This document shows positions 53,738 to 62,712 of a DNA stretch of 64,000 nucleotides, in pieces (within the stretch, counting starts at the first letter, position 1; every line of letters starts with the position of its first letter). Origin of the DNA: Streptomyces nigra (GTDB taxonomy: Bacteria; Actinomycetota; Actinomycetes; Streptomycetales; Streptomycetaceae); assembly GCF_003074055.1 (NCBI RefSeq), contig NZ_CP029043.1:3650501-3714500 (forward strand), given 5' to 3'. A program made the translations under genes and the position numbers. Below the pieces are notes generated by a model. It saw only the letters and a list, made by a program, of their open reading frames with translations, made no database searches and was not told the origin of the DNA.

Positions 53738-55078
53738 GTGGGGGTGGATCTGCATCTCGCGGTCGCCGCGGGCGGCGGACGCCGGGCGGGGCTGGAGCGC
53801 GCCCTGCGGGACGCCGTACGGGACGGGCGGCTCGCGCCCGGGGACCGGCTGCCCGCGACCCGGCAGCTCGCCGAGGAGCTCGGCGTCTCGCGGAACACCG
53901 TGAAGGCCGCCTACGACCAGCTCGTCGCCGAGGGGTATCTGACCGCCCGCCAGGGCTCGGGCACCCGGGTCGCCGCGCTGCCGCCCGTCGAGGCGGGGCC
54001 GCCCGGCACCGGCGAGCCCGCGCGGGCGCCGCGGTTCGATCTGCGGCCCGGCAGCCCGGACGTCGGGGCGTTCCCGGCGGCGGCCTGGCTGCGGGCGCTG
54101 CGCGCGGCGATCGCGCGGGCGCCCTCCCCGGCCTACGACTACGGCGATCCGCGCGGGCGGATCGAGCTGCGGACCGCGCTGTCGGGGTATCTGGGCCGGG
54201 CGCGCGGTGTGGCCGCTCCCCCGGAGCGCATCGTGATCACCTCCGGGTACGTCCAGGGGCTGGCGCTGCTCACCCGGGTGCTCGACGGTGGCCCGGTCGC
54301 CATGGAGGACCCGGGGCTGCCCTTCCACCGGGACGTCGTACGGCGTCACGGGGGTGCCGTCGTGCCGGTGGAGGTCGACGGGCGGGGGGCGTGCCTTCCT
54401 CCCGGTGGATGCGCGGCCGTCGTGGTGACGCCCGCGCACCAGTACCCCACCGGGGTGACCCTCCACCCGGAGCGGCGGCGCGCGCTCACCGAGTGGGCCC
54501 GCGCCCGGGGCGGGCTCATCGTGGAGGACGACTACGACGGGGAGTTCCGCTACGACCGGCAGCCGGTCGGCGCGCTCCAGGGCATGGCGCCGGGGCAGGT
54601 GGCGTATCTGGGCACCGCCTCGAAGACACTCGGGCCGGCGCTGCGGCTCGGCTGGATGGTGCTGCCGCCGCACCTCGTCGACGCCGTGGCCGACGCCAAG
54701 CTGCACAGCGACCACCACACCGAGGTCCTCGGGCAGCTGGCGCTCGCCGAGCTGATCGACAGCCACGCCTACGACCGGCACGTCCGGTCGTGCCGGCTGC
54801 GGTACCGGCGGCGCCGGGACCTGCTCCTGGACCGGCTGGGGGCGCACCGGGTGCGGGGGATCGCGGCCGGGCTGCACGCGCTCGTGGAGGTCGACGACGA
54901 GGAGCGCGTCATGGCGCGGGCGGAGGCGCACGGCCTCGCGGTGGGGCGGCTGGCGGACCACTGGCACACACCGGGCGGGGACAGGCCGCAGGGGCTGGTC
55001 GTCGGATACGGCACACCCCGGGAGGGGGCCTGCCGGGAGGCGCTGGAGGTGCTGGCGCGGGTCCTGGGCGAGGCCTGA
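53738..55078 (+). CDS. MocR-family GntR/aminotransferase-fold regulator
   Basis: A 446-residue fusion. An N-terminal GntR winged helix (LPATRQLAEELGVSRNTVKAAYDQLVAEGYLTARQGSGTRVA) and a fold-type I PLP domain with EDDYDGEFRYDRQP and the PLP lysine in GTASKTLGPALRLGW. MocR proteins are PLP-sensing regulators. It probably controls the MFS gene just downstream through the tandem operators between them. Confidence 0.9.
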   Translation: MGVDLHLAVAAGGGRRAGLERALRDAVRDGRLAPGDRLPATRQLAEELGVSRNTVKAAYDQLVAEGYLTARQGSGTRVAALPPVEAGPPGTGEPARAPRFDLRPGSPDVGAFPAAAWLRALRAAIARAPSPAYDYGDPRGRIELRTALSGYLGRARGVAAPPERIVITSGYVQGLALLTRVLDGGPVAMEDPGLPFHRDVVRRHGGAVVPVEVDGRGACLPPGGCAAVVVTPAHQYPTGVTLHPERRRALTEWARARGGLIVEDDYDGEFRYDRQPVGALQGMAPGQVAYLGTASKTLGPALRLGWMVLPPHLVDAVADAKLHSDHHTEVLGQLALAELIDSHAYDRHVRSCRLRYRRRRDLLLDRLGAHRVRGIAAGLHALVEVDDEERVMARAEAHGLAVGRLADHWHTPGGDRPQGLVVGYGTPREGACREALEVLARVLGEA

Positions 55079-55122
55079 TTGGGCCACTGAAAGGCCCTCG
55101 GATTGGGCCTCGGAACAGGCCC
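55077..55122 (+). promoter_or_regulatory. Tandem MocR operators
   Basis: Two direct units, GATTGGGCC...GGCCC at 55077-55097 and 55101-55122, each with an inner GGGCC/GGCCC inverted pair, lie 24 bp apart, 23 bases before the MFS start. Confidence 0.6.
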
Positions 55123-55144
55123 ACCGGCTCTCTACGGTCGTCCC

Positions 55145-56371
55145 ATGACCTCCCGTCTTCTCCCGCCCGCCGGTCCCCGACGCACCCTGGCGCTGGCGCA
55201 GTTGAGCAACTCGGTCGGCGACGGCGCCTACTACACGACGTCCGCGCTGTACTTCACCCAGATCGTCGGGCTCAGCCCCGCCCGCGTCGGCCTCGGGCTG
55301 ACCGTCGGCTGGGCGGTCGGCTCGCTGGCCGGGGTGCCGCTCGGACGGCTCGCCGACCGGCGCGGTCCGCGCGGGACGGCGGTGCTGCTGGCCCTCGCGA
55401 CCGGTCTCGCGGTGGCGTCCTTCACGGTGGTGCGGGGGTTCGTGCCGTTCGTCCTGGTCGCGTGCGGGTACGCCGCCGCGCAGTCCGGGCTCGCGGCGGC
55501 CCGGCAGGCACTGCTCGCGGGGCTGGTGTCCGCCGGGGACCGCACGGGCCTGCTGGCCCATCTGCAGTCGACGCTCAACGCCGGTCTGGCGGTGGGGGCC
55601 GGGCTCGGCGGGCTCGCGCTGCACGCCGGGACGCGGACGGCGTACCTGGCGGTTTTCACGCTGGACGGGCTGAGCTTCCTGCTGTGCGCCGGGCTGCTGT
55701 CGCGCCTGCCGGCCGTACGGGCCGGGTCCGGTAGGCGGCCCGCCGGTCTCGGGGTGCTGCGGGACCGGCCGTACGCGGTGCTCGCGCTGCTCAACACCGT
55801 GCTGCTGCTGCGGCTTCCGCTGCTCAGCCTCGTCCTGCCGCTGTGGATCACGCGCCGGACCGACGCCCCGGCCTGGATGGTCTCCGCGCTGTTCGTGCTC
55901 AACACCGGTGCGGTGATGGCGTTCCAGGTGCGCGTCGCGCGCGGGGTCACAGGACCGGCCACGGCGACGCGCGCGATCCGCCGGGCGTCCTGGGTGATGC
56001 TCGCGGCGTGCGGCGCGTTCGCCCTGAGCGCGGGAGCCCCGCCGTGGGCGGCGGCCGGGGTGCTGGTGCTGGGCGCGGTGCTGCAGGTGGCAGCCGAGAT
56101 GGGGCAGTCGGCCGGGTCCTGGCAGCTGTCGTTCGACCTGGCCCCGCGGGACCGCACCGGCGAGTACCAGGGCCTGTTCGGCACCGGCGTCACGGTCGCC
56201 CGGACCCTCGGCCCGCTCCTGCTGACGTCGCTGCTCGTGGACTGGGGGACACCGGGCTGGCTGACGCTCGGCGCGGTGATGCTGGCCGCGTCGTACGCGA
56301 TGGGGCCGGCGGCCCGGCACGCGTCGGGGCGGCGGGAGGCGGGGGAGCGGGCTGCGGTGGCTGTGGGGTGA
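55145..56371 (+). CDS. MFS transporter
   Basis: A 408-residue, about 12-helix exporter (LAQLSNSVGDGAYYTTSALYFTQIVGLSPARVGLGLTV; GRLADRRGPRGTAVLLALATG loop). ATG at 55145 fits the first helix. It lies downstream of the MocR gene with its operators, so it is probably induced by a MocR-sensed compound. It ends before a strong terminator at 56395-56436. Confidence 0.88.
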   Translation: MTSRLLPPAGPRRTLALAQLSNSVGDGAYYTTSALYFTQIVGLSPARVGLGLTVGWAVGSLAGVPLGRLADRRGPRGTAVLLALATGLAVASFTVVRGFVPFVLVACGYAAAQSGLAAARQALLAGLVSAGDRTGLLAHLQSTLNAGLAVGAGLGGLALHAGTRTAYLAVFTLDGLSFLLCAGLLSRLPAVRAGSGRRPAGLGVLRDRPYAVLALLNTVLLLRLPLLSLVLPLWITRRTDAPAWMVSALFVLNTGAVMAFQVRVARGVTGPATATRAIRRASWVMLAACGAFALSAGAPPWAAAGVLVLGAVLQVAAEMGQSAGSWQLSFDLAPRDRTGEYQGLFGTGVTVARTLGPLLLTSLLVDWGTPGWLTLGAVMLAASYAMGPAARHASGRREAGERAAVAVG

Positions 56372-56394
56372 TGGGCCTGCGGGCCCACGGCGAA

Positions 56395-56436
56395 GGCACC
56401 GCGGACCAGCGAAGCTACGCGCTGGTCCGCGGTGCC
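56395..56436. terminator. Very strong bidirectional terminator
   Basis: A perfect 17-bp stem (GGCACCGCGGACCAGCG / CGCTGGTCCGCGGTGCC) with an 8-base loop between the convergent MFS and lipoprotein genes. Confidence 0.85.
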
Positions 56437-56485
56437 CTACGTCGCTCTGCGCCCGGGACGTGCCCGCTGGGACACGGGCCCGGGG

Positions 56486-57586
56486 TCAGGAGTCCAGCAG
56501 GGTTCCCGGCAGGTCGAACCGCTTGGTCCTGCCGGTGGTGAGGTCCACCCGGGTCACTGTCCTCTCAGAGTAGACGAGCCAGCCGTTCGAGGTGGGGGTG
56601 ATGTCCAGGGACGCGGCAAGGCCCTTGATCCGGGCACGATGCAGTTCCTTGCCACTGGTGGCGTCGACCTCGACCAGTTCGGTGTCGTTGCCCGTGGCCG
56701 CCGCGATCACGATGGACGAGTCCGTCGCCGCCACCGCGTCGACCCGGCCGCCGTCCACCGTGACCGCCGTCTCGGCGGCGGTGCGCTTGAGGGAGACCTC
56801 GATGTCGCCGGACTTCGCCGAGGCCGGGGAGCCGACGACGACCGGGTGGCCGGAGGGGCACGCGACATCCTTGACGTCCAGGCCCCTCGGCACGGCCACG
56901 GGGATGACCTTGCCGTCGGTCAGGTTCGCGACGAAGACGCTGGTGCCGTCACCGGAGGCCCCGACTGTGGAACTGCCCAGGCAGACGGTGTCCGTGGCCG
57001 GGCTGGACGCCGCGAAGCCGATGGTGCCGGGGACCTTCAGCTCGCGCTTGGTGGTCCAGTCCGCGGGGTCACGGACCAGCACGCTGGACGACGGGGCGCC
57101 GCTCGGCGACTTGGTGTCGGCCAGTCCGGCGACCTCGGCGACCAGAGTCTTGCCCGGCATGATCCGGCGGAGCCGCACATCGCCCGTCATGCCGTCCAGG
57201 GTGTGGTCCTTGCGGTTGATCTCGTACCGCCGGTCCGGCTTGCCGTCCTTGCGGGGGACGGTCAGCAGCCAGCGTCCGTCGGCGAGTTCGACGATGTGCG
57301 GGCTGATCGCATCGTCGTCGTCGGCCTGCTGGGGCACGACGGCCAGGCTCTCCGCCCGGGGCTTGTCGGGGTTGATCCCGACGACCGTCACCAGGCCGTC
57401 GACCTTGGCGAGCGCGAAGGTGCGGGAGCCCTTCCAGTCGTCGCCCAGATCCACACCGCCCGGACCGGAACAGGCCGTCGTCAGCGCGAGGACGGAGCCG
57501 AGAGCGCCCAGGAGGGCGGTGGCGCGGGCCGGACCGGTCAGCTGTGTGCGGTGCTCGCCGTGCTTGTGTGTCGAGGGGTACGGCAT
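56486..57586 (-). CDS. Lipoprotein, beta-propeller-like, last gene of the ABC operon
   Basis: A 366-residue lipoprotein. A signal with lipobox LTTAC (Cys near residue 39) precedes a repeated beta-rich body suggesting a propeller (LTVPRKDGKPDRRYEI, VAVPRGLDVKDVACPSGHPVVVGSPA and similar). It lies 8 bp after the permease stop and forms the end of the five-gene operon. It may bind the secreted protein or the ABC complex. Confidence 0.72.
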   Translation of the reverse strand: MPYPSTHKHGEHRTQLTGPARATALLGALGSVLALTTACSGPGGVDLGDDWKGSRTFALAKVDGLVTVVGINPDKPRAESLAVVPQQADDDDAISPHIVELADGRWLLTVPRKDGKPDRRYEINRKDHTLDGMTGDVRLRRIMPGKTLVAEVAGLADTKSPSGAPSSSVLVRDPADWTTKRELKVPGTIGFAASSPATDTVCLGSSTVGASGDGTSVFVANLTDGKVIPVAVPRGLDVKDVACPSGHPVVVGSPASAKSGDIEVSLKRTAAETAVTVDGGRVDAVAATDSSIVIAAATGNDTELVEVDATSGKELHRARIKGLAASLDITPTSNGWLVYSERTVTRVDLTTGRTKRFDLPGTLLDS

Positions 57587-57594
57587 GGGTGGGG

Positions 57595-58812
57595 TCACCA
57601 GTCCTTCATCGCATCTGTGGGGGACATGCTCGCCGCTCTGCGGGCGGGGGCCAGCGAACCGATCGCCACCACCAGCACCGTCAGACCGAGGAGCAGAAGC
57701 AGGGTGGTCGCGGACGGCAGCAGCACCCAGCCCTTGACGTACGGCGCCAGGTCCGCGCTGCCCCGCAGCAGGGCGGCGGCGCCGCTGCCCAGTGCCGCGC
57801 CGAGCACGGCGCCGATCAGCGCGGCCACGGCGCCGACCAGGGCCATCTCCGTTACCAGCATCGTCAGTACCGATCTGGTGCGGAAACCGACCGCCTTGAG
57901 GATGCCGATCTCCTGTGCCCGCTGCCGCGACAGTGCGCCGGTCACGGTGACCGCGCCGACGAACGCGAGCACCCCGAGCACACCGAGCAGCACCTGGCCC
58001 ACCAGCTTGATCATCTCCAGCACGGCGGGGAGCGCTTCGAGCTGCTGCTGGAGGGTGACCGCCGGATAGCCCAGCCGCTGCACCGACTCCATCACGGCCG
58101 GCACGTCGGCCGCCGTCTTCGCGACCACGGTCAGCTGGTCGTAGCCGATGGTGGACACGTAGCCGTCCACGGGTTCCCCGGACCGCTGTGCCGCCCACTC
58201 GATCACGGTGGCGTCGGCGGCGTACGCGGCACCGGGGTTGTCCAGCTGCCAGGTCGGGTCGTACACACCGACGAGGCGGGCCTGGCCGGTGACTCCGGTG
58301 CCCTCGCCCTGCCGTACGTAGCGGGTGGTCTCGACATCGATCTTCTGGCCCACCAGCTTGCTCAGGTCCACCCCCTGGGAGGCGGCCGGGGTCACCAGTT
58401 CGCCGGGGCGCAGCGGGAAGAGGTTCTTCCGCACCGACTTGGTGACCGGTGGGGTGAGCGCCGGCCGGTGGGTCGTCGCGTACAGCAGGACGGTGTCGCC
58501 CACCTCGGTCAGCACACCGAACGACACCTGGGCCCGGTGCTGCACCGACTCGACCTGCGGCAGCTTCGCGAGCCGCGCGGCGGTACGGTCCGTCAGCTGC
58601 GGAGTGTCAGGGCGTCCGTCGGGCTTGTCGACGGTGATGCTGCGGTTGGCGCTGCTCTCCTTGACATCCGCGTCGGTGGCGCCTTGTGCCCGGTCGGCGA
58701 TGCCCAGCGCGCCGAGGCAGACGGCGGCGGCGACCGAGACCAGCGCCACGAGGCCGAACAGCCGGCGGCGCAGTGCACGGACGTTGGCCAGCGCGAGACT
58801 GAAGGCGTTCAT
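57595..58812 (-). CDS. FtsX-like ABC transporter permease (MacB type)
   Basis: A 405-residue permease. One N-terminal helix is followed by a large extracytoplasmic domain (about residues 40-265) and three C-terminal helices (VLEMIKLVGQVLLGVLGVLAFVGAVTV; MLVTEMALVGAVAALIGAVLGAALG; LLPSATTLLLLLGLTVLVVAIGSL) with the coupling ILKAVGFRTRSV. This topology is that of mechanotransmission ABC systems such as MacB/LolE. It overlaps the ATPase gene by four bases. Confidence 0.86.
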   Translation of the reverse strand: MNAFSLALANVRALRRRLFGLVALVSVAAAVCLGALGIADRAQGATDADVKESSANRSITVDKPDGRPDTPQLTDRTAARLAKLPQVESVQHRAQVSFGVLTEVGDTVLLYATTHRPALTPPVTKSVRKNLFPLRPGELVTPAASQGVDLSKLVGQKIDVETTRYVRQGEGTGVTGQARLVGVYDPTWQLDNPGAAYAADATVIEWAAQRSGEPVDGYVSTIGYDQLTVVAKTAADVPAVMESVQRLGYPAVTLQQQLEALPAVLEMIKLVGQVLLGVLGVLAFVGAVTVTGALSRQRAQEIGILKAVGFRTRSVLTMLVTEMALVGAVAALIGAVLGAALGSGAAALLRGSADLAPYVKGWVLLPSATTLLLLLGLTVLVVAIGSLAPARRAASMSPTDAMKDW

Positions 58813-59531
58813 TCCGGGCTCTCCGTCTCCACGGCCGGGCGGGGAAACCTGCCCTTGTCCAGGCGGTGCACCACATCCGCGGCATCGGACACCGCCGGGT
58901 TGTGCGTCACGAGCAGCACAGCCCGGCCCTCGTCCGCCAGCTCCCGGAAGAGTCCGAGGAGCACCTCCTCGCTCTCCGTGTCGAGGTTCCCGGTCGGCTC
59001 GTCGGCCAGCACCACGGGCGGGTCGTTGATCAGCGCCCGTGCCAGCGCCACTCGCTGCTGCTCCCCGCCCGACAGTTCACTGGGCAGATGGTCGGCGCGC
59101 TCCGCGAGTCCCACCCGTGCCAGCAGCTCGCGTGCGCGGGTCTCGCCCTCGCCGCGACGGCCGGTGAACGGCAGGACGACGTTGCGCAGCGCCGAGTGCT
59201 GCGGCAGCAGGTTGTACGACTGGAACACGAACCCGAGCGTGCCGCGGCGCAGATCCGCCAGCGCTCCGTCCGGCAGATCCGTCGTGTCGACGGGTCCCGT
59301 GCCGTGGCCGCCCTCGACGAACACCCGGCCGCTGTCCGGCGGGGTCAGCAGCCCGAGGATGTGCAGGAGTGTGGTCTTCCCGGAGCCCGAGTGGCCGACC
59401 AGGGCGGTGACCTCACCCTTCCTCACGGCGAGGTCGACCCCGTCCAGGACGTCGACCCTCCTTCCGCGCAGGACGTAGGACTTGCCCACGCCTTCCGCGC
59501 GCAGCAATACGCTCACCGGACTCTCGCTCAC
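58809..59531 (-). CDS. ABC transporter ATPase (MacB/LolD-like)
   Basis: A 240-residue ATPase. Walker A GHSGSGKTT, Q-loop, signature LSGGEQQRVALARAL, Walker B VVLADEPTGNLD, H-loop VTHNP. GTG at 59531 overlaps the lipoprotein stop by four bases (GTGA) and follows AGGA. It powers the FtsX-like permease. Confidence 0.92.
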   Translation of the reverse strand: MSESPVSVLLRAEGVGKSYVLRGRRVDVLDGVDLAVRKGEVTALVGHSGSGKTTLLHILGLLTPPDSGRVFVEGGHGTGPVDTTDLPDGALADLRRGTLGFVFQSYNLLPQHSALRNVVLPFTGRRGEGETRARELLARVGLAERADHLPSELSGGEQQRVALARALINDPPVVLADEPTGNLDTESEEVLLGLFRELADEGRAVLLVTHNPAVSDAADVVHRLDKGRFPRPAVETESPE

Positions 59532-61255
59532 TTTCCGTTCCTCGGGCCTGCGGCCGGCAGCCATCCCATGGCGCCGTGCAGTTGCCGGTCCAGGCTCCAC
59601 ACACCCCAGGTGGTCTTCAGGTCGCAGGCGTCGTCGCCACCGCCGACCTGGTACAGATCGGGCAACCCGGGACACCCCTTGTACGGCGTGACGCCGCGCC
59701 CGAGCGCTTCCCGCAGAGCCGTGTCCAGTGCGCCGCCGAGCAGGGCATAGGCCCGTACGACCAGCGCGTAGTCGTAGACGGCGGTGAAGCGGCCCGGGTT
59801 CCGCGCCCACTGCTTCAGGGCGTCGGCGGTGATCCAGGACGGCATGCGGTCCTGCCGGCCGCTGTCGGCGAGCCCCACGGCGACCGTGGCCGCGGCCGCC
59901 ACTCGTTCCGGGGTGTCCAGACTCCAGGTGCCGATCGCCGGCGCATCGGTCGAGGCACCGGTGTCGGCGCAGTTGAGGGTGGTCCGCTGCCACTGGGTGG
60001 CGTTGTGCTCGGTCACGGTGGTGGGCAGCACCCGCGGGTCGCCGCACAGCCGCCGTGCCTGTTCGCTCGTGCCTCCGCCCGCGGTGACCTCACGCAGGGC
60101 GGCCCGGTTCAGGCGCTCGGCGCCTTCCTGGCTGACGTCACCGGACTTCTCCTCGCGGTCCAGTGCCGCCGACAGCCCGGGGTCCTCGCGCGACCAGCCC
60201 GCCAATGCCCGCAGCCGTTGCACGAAGAGGGAGGCGTCCGGGTTGCCGATGTAGGCATCGGGGTCGCGGACCGTCCCGTCGTCGAGCCGTTCGCCGTCCA
60301 GTCGTTCCAGCACCGGCGCGAACACGGACTTCGGTGAATCTGCCGCCTTCAGCACGTGGACGAGGCTGTGGAGCTGCTCGTAGGGGAGCGTCGCCGCGCC
60401 GTCCCGGAGTACCGGTTCCCAGACCCGCCGGTCGACGGCGGGCCGCTTGCCCGCCGCCTCCTGGATCAGCACGAAACTGTAGGTGTCGGCGAGCCTGGTC
60501 GCCCTGTCGTCGGGCGTGAGCTCCGCGAAATCGGCCGTCCCCGGGGCCGCGATCCTGGTGAGGGCGGCGGGCACGGGCTCCTTCAGCAGGTGGAGCGAGC
60601 GGGCCAGGGCACTGCCCTGGTCGAGCGCGCGGGGCTTGCCGGCCAGCGAGCGCAGCCAGGTCACGGTGGCGGCCCGGTCGGCCGGCGGGAGGTCGTCCAG
60701 GCGCCCGAGTTCGTCGAGCACCTCGAGGGCGGCCCAGGTGGCTCCGAGGCGCGCCGCGTCACCGTCGTCGCCGAGCGCGGAGTCCACATACCAGCCGCCC
60801 GCAGTCCGGGCCTTGTTCACATCCTCCGCGTCGCCGGCGCCCAGCGCCTCGTCGGCGCCGGCCCGGCGCAGGGGGATCAGCCAGTCCCTGCCCCAGAGCG
60901 AGGACGTCTCCAGCGCTCCCCTGCGGAACGACCTGACCTGGTCCGAGGCCATGCTGATCTTGGGGTCGCGGCCCAGCGCGGAAAGGGTCCGCAGCGCGAA
61001 GGACTGCGCCTGGGAACCCGCCGGCTGCTGACGCAGGAACGGGTGGTAGTAGTAGCCGTTCTGTCTGCTGACCAGAAGGTCGAATTGCCGGGCAGCGGCG
61101 GTTTCACGCTCCCCGGATTCTTCGGACGTGGATGCGCATGACGCGATAAGGGCGCCGCACACTATTGCTCCGACAATTTTGGACGCCGGAACTCTGCCCC
61201 GCGTCGCCGCACCGAATTTCACCGAACGCCCCCGTGCGCTGTTCTTCGAATTCAT
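59528..61255 (-). CDS. Large lipoprotein of the ABC operon, helical-repeat type
   Basis: A 575-residue lipoprotein with a lipobox (LIASC, Cys near residue 39) and a long body of helical segments (TWAALEVLDELGRLDDLPPADRAATVTWLRSL...DTYSFVLIQEAAGK...GWSREDPGLSAALD...PERVAAAATVAVGLADSG) reminiscent of an alpha/alpha toroid. No family is recognised. The 5' end is AT-richer than the rest. It follows the secreted protein gene by 74 bp with a small hairpin between. Confidence 0.65.
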   Translation of the reverse strand: MNSKNSARGRSVKFGAATRGRVPASKIVGAIVCGALIASCASTSEESGERETAAARQFDLLVSRQNGYYYHPFLRQQPAGSQAQSFALRTLSALGRDPKISMASDQVRSFRRGALETSSLWGRDWLIPLRRAGADEALGAGDAEDVNKARTAGGWYVDSALGDDGDAARLGATWAALEVLDELGRLDDLPPADRAATVTWLRSLAGKPRALDQGSALARSLHLLKEPVPAALTRIAAPGTADFAELTPDDRATRLADTYSFVLIQEAAGKRPAVDRRVWEPVLRDGAATLPYEQLHSLVHVLKAADSPKSVFAPVLERLDGERLDDGTVRDPDAYIGNPDASLFVQRLRALAGWSREDPGLSAALDREEKSGDVSQEGAERLNRAALREVTAGGGTSEQARRLCGDPRVLPTTVTEHNATQWQRTTLNCADTGASTDAPAIGTWSLDTPERVAAAATVAVGLADSGRQDRMPSWITADALKQWARNPGRFTAVYDYALVVRAYALLGGALDTALREALGRGVTPYKGCPGLPDLYQVGGGDDACDLKTTWGVWSLDRQLHGAMGWLPAAGPRNGK

Positions 61256-61265
61256 GAAAAAATGC

Positions 61266-61290
61266 CACACCGCCGGGCCCTGACGGTGTG
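61266..61290 (-). terminator. Intergenic hairpin, candidate attenuator
   Basis: CACACCG/CGGTGTG stem with an 11-base loop between the secreted-protein and lipoprotein genes; no T-run. It could allow more of the first gene's transcript than of the downstream ABC genes. Confidence 0.45.
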
Positions 61291-61329
61291 ACACCTTCAC
61301 TCAGCTCATTCGCGGTTTCCGGAGGCAGA

Positions 61330-61827
61330 TCAGGCGGCGCCCGCGTAGGCGCACTTCTCGCTGACGTTGATCGAGTTGGTGACCTTGGCCGAGCCGCAGC
61401 TCTTGGTCGACACGTAGGTGGTGGCCCCGCCCGGGCGCATCTGGCCGTAGGTGTCGGAGATGCTGGCGTTGGTGTTCTTCCACCGCACCTCACCCAGGGA
61501 GCGGCTCTTCATCGTGAGCGTGGCCTCCGGGTTCTTGGAGATGGTGATGGAGACGCTGATGCCGTGGGCCGCCAGTTCCGCACGGTTCTGGATCCACTTC
61601 GCCTTGCGGGGGTTCGTCCCCGACATCTTCGTGGACGCCTTCCAATCACAGGCGGTCACGTAGAAGCCGCAGTGCCAGGCGTTGATCGAGATCTTGTTGC
61701 CACCCGGGATGCCCACCGAAGTGGAAGCCGAGGTGGCGTGGGCCGGCGACGCCGTCAGCACGAGAGCCCCGGCGGCGAAAGCGGCGGCGGCCCCGGACAT
61801 CAGGCGCATACGTATGCCCTTGTTCAT
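61330..61827 (-). CDS. Secreted four-cysteine protein, first gene of the ABC operon
   Basis: A 165-residue exported protein. A signal peptide (residues 1-31, AHA-TS) is followed by a mature part of about 134 residues with four cysteines (NAWHCGFYVTACDW, KSCGSAK, SEKCAYAG) and many Lys, Ser and Thr. It matches no family I know. ATG 61827 follows GGGGAGAC. Position and size suggest it is the substrate of the following transporter or a signal sensed by its lipoproteins, for instance a bacteriocin-like factor. Confidence 0.6.
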   Translation of the reverse strand: MNKGIRMRLMSGAAAAFAAGALVLTASPAHATSASTSVGIPGGNKISINAWHCGFYVTACDWKASTKMSGTNPRKAKWIQNRAELAAHGISVSITISKNPEATLTMKSRSLGEVRWKNTNASISDTYGQMRPGGATTYVSTKSCGSAKVTNSINVSEKCAYAGAA

Positions 61828-62040
61828 TCGATTGTCTCCCCGTGAGATACCGAGAAAGGTTCCGGGTCAGGAAACCCTCAGAAATGCACCGCGCCTGAAT
61901 CCCCTGGCGCGACGTGCGTTCCTTATTTGTATCTGGAATCGATCTTGCAGCACAATCTGGCCGGCCCTCGACCAGGGGTGCCGCTCGTCACGCCGTGGAG
62001 ATGGAACCACATTACGGGGAATGACATCAGGGGGATATCG

Positions 62041-62490
62041 CTACACCGCCACCAGCGGTGCGTCGTTCCGCCACTTGAGGATCTTCTCGAAGCTGACCAC
62101 CGCGCCGCTGCGGCCCTGGGGGCTGCCGAACTGGACGTGATCCGCGAGTTCTTCGATGAGGCACAGGCCGCGGCCGTGCTCGGCGTCCGAGGCGACCTGG
62201 CGTGTGGTGCGGCGCGGCGGGGTGAAGCCGGGGCCCGAGTCGGCGACCTCGATGTGGCAGCGCTCGCCGTCCAGGTACGCCGTGACGCGGTACGCCTGGG
62301 GGGAGCCGTCGGGGGCTGCGGTGCCGCCGTGCTCGACGGCGTTGGCGCAGGCCTCGCTGAGGGCGACGGAGAGGTCGTAGGAGACGTCGGGGTCGACGCC
62401 CGCGGTCTCCATGGTGCCCATGAGCAGGCGCCGGGCGAGCGGCACGCTCGCGGCATCGCGCCGCAGATGGAGTGACCACCAGATGCTCAT
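62041..62490 (-). CDS. SpoIIAB-like ATP-binding anti-sigma regulator
   Basis: A 149-residue HATPase_c protein: VALSEACANAVEHGG (N-box), VADSGPGF (G1) and EHGRGLCLIEELAD (G2). It resembles streptomycete RsbW-like anti-sigma/kinase proteins. Single gene, ATG 62490. Confidence 0.88.
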   Translation of the reverse strand: MSIWWSLHLRRDAASVPLARRLLMGTMETAGVDPDVSYDLSVALSEACANAVEHGGTAAPDGSPQAYRVTAYLDGERCHIEVADSGPGFTPPRRTTRQVASDAEHGRGLCLIEELADHVQFGSPQGRSGAVVSFEKILKWRNDAPLVAV

Positions 62491-62712
62491 GCTCCAGCCT
62501 CCTGGCCGCGGCTCGACATACCGTTACGTATTGCCGCGTGTGACCGCCCGTAAGCACATCCGTGACGTGACGCCGCCCATATGGTCGATGCGCCTATGCG
62601 TGAATCGGTGTATGTGGTGTCGGGCCACACCAGAACGTGACCTTCCGGTGGTTCGTCATCTTGTGGACCTGCCGTATGGAGGGCATGGGGCCAGTGGGAT
62701 GATGAGGCCGCC

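Noticed and set aside
51830..56320. 1496-residue minus-strand open frame
   Set aside because: It lies opposite four well-supported plus-strand genes (phosphatase, aminopeptidase, MocR, MFS) and has shadow composition.
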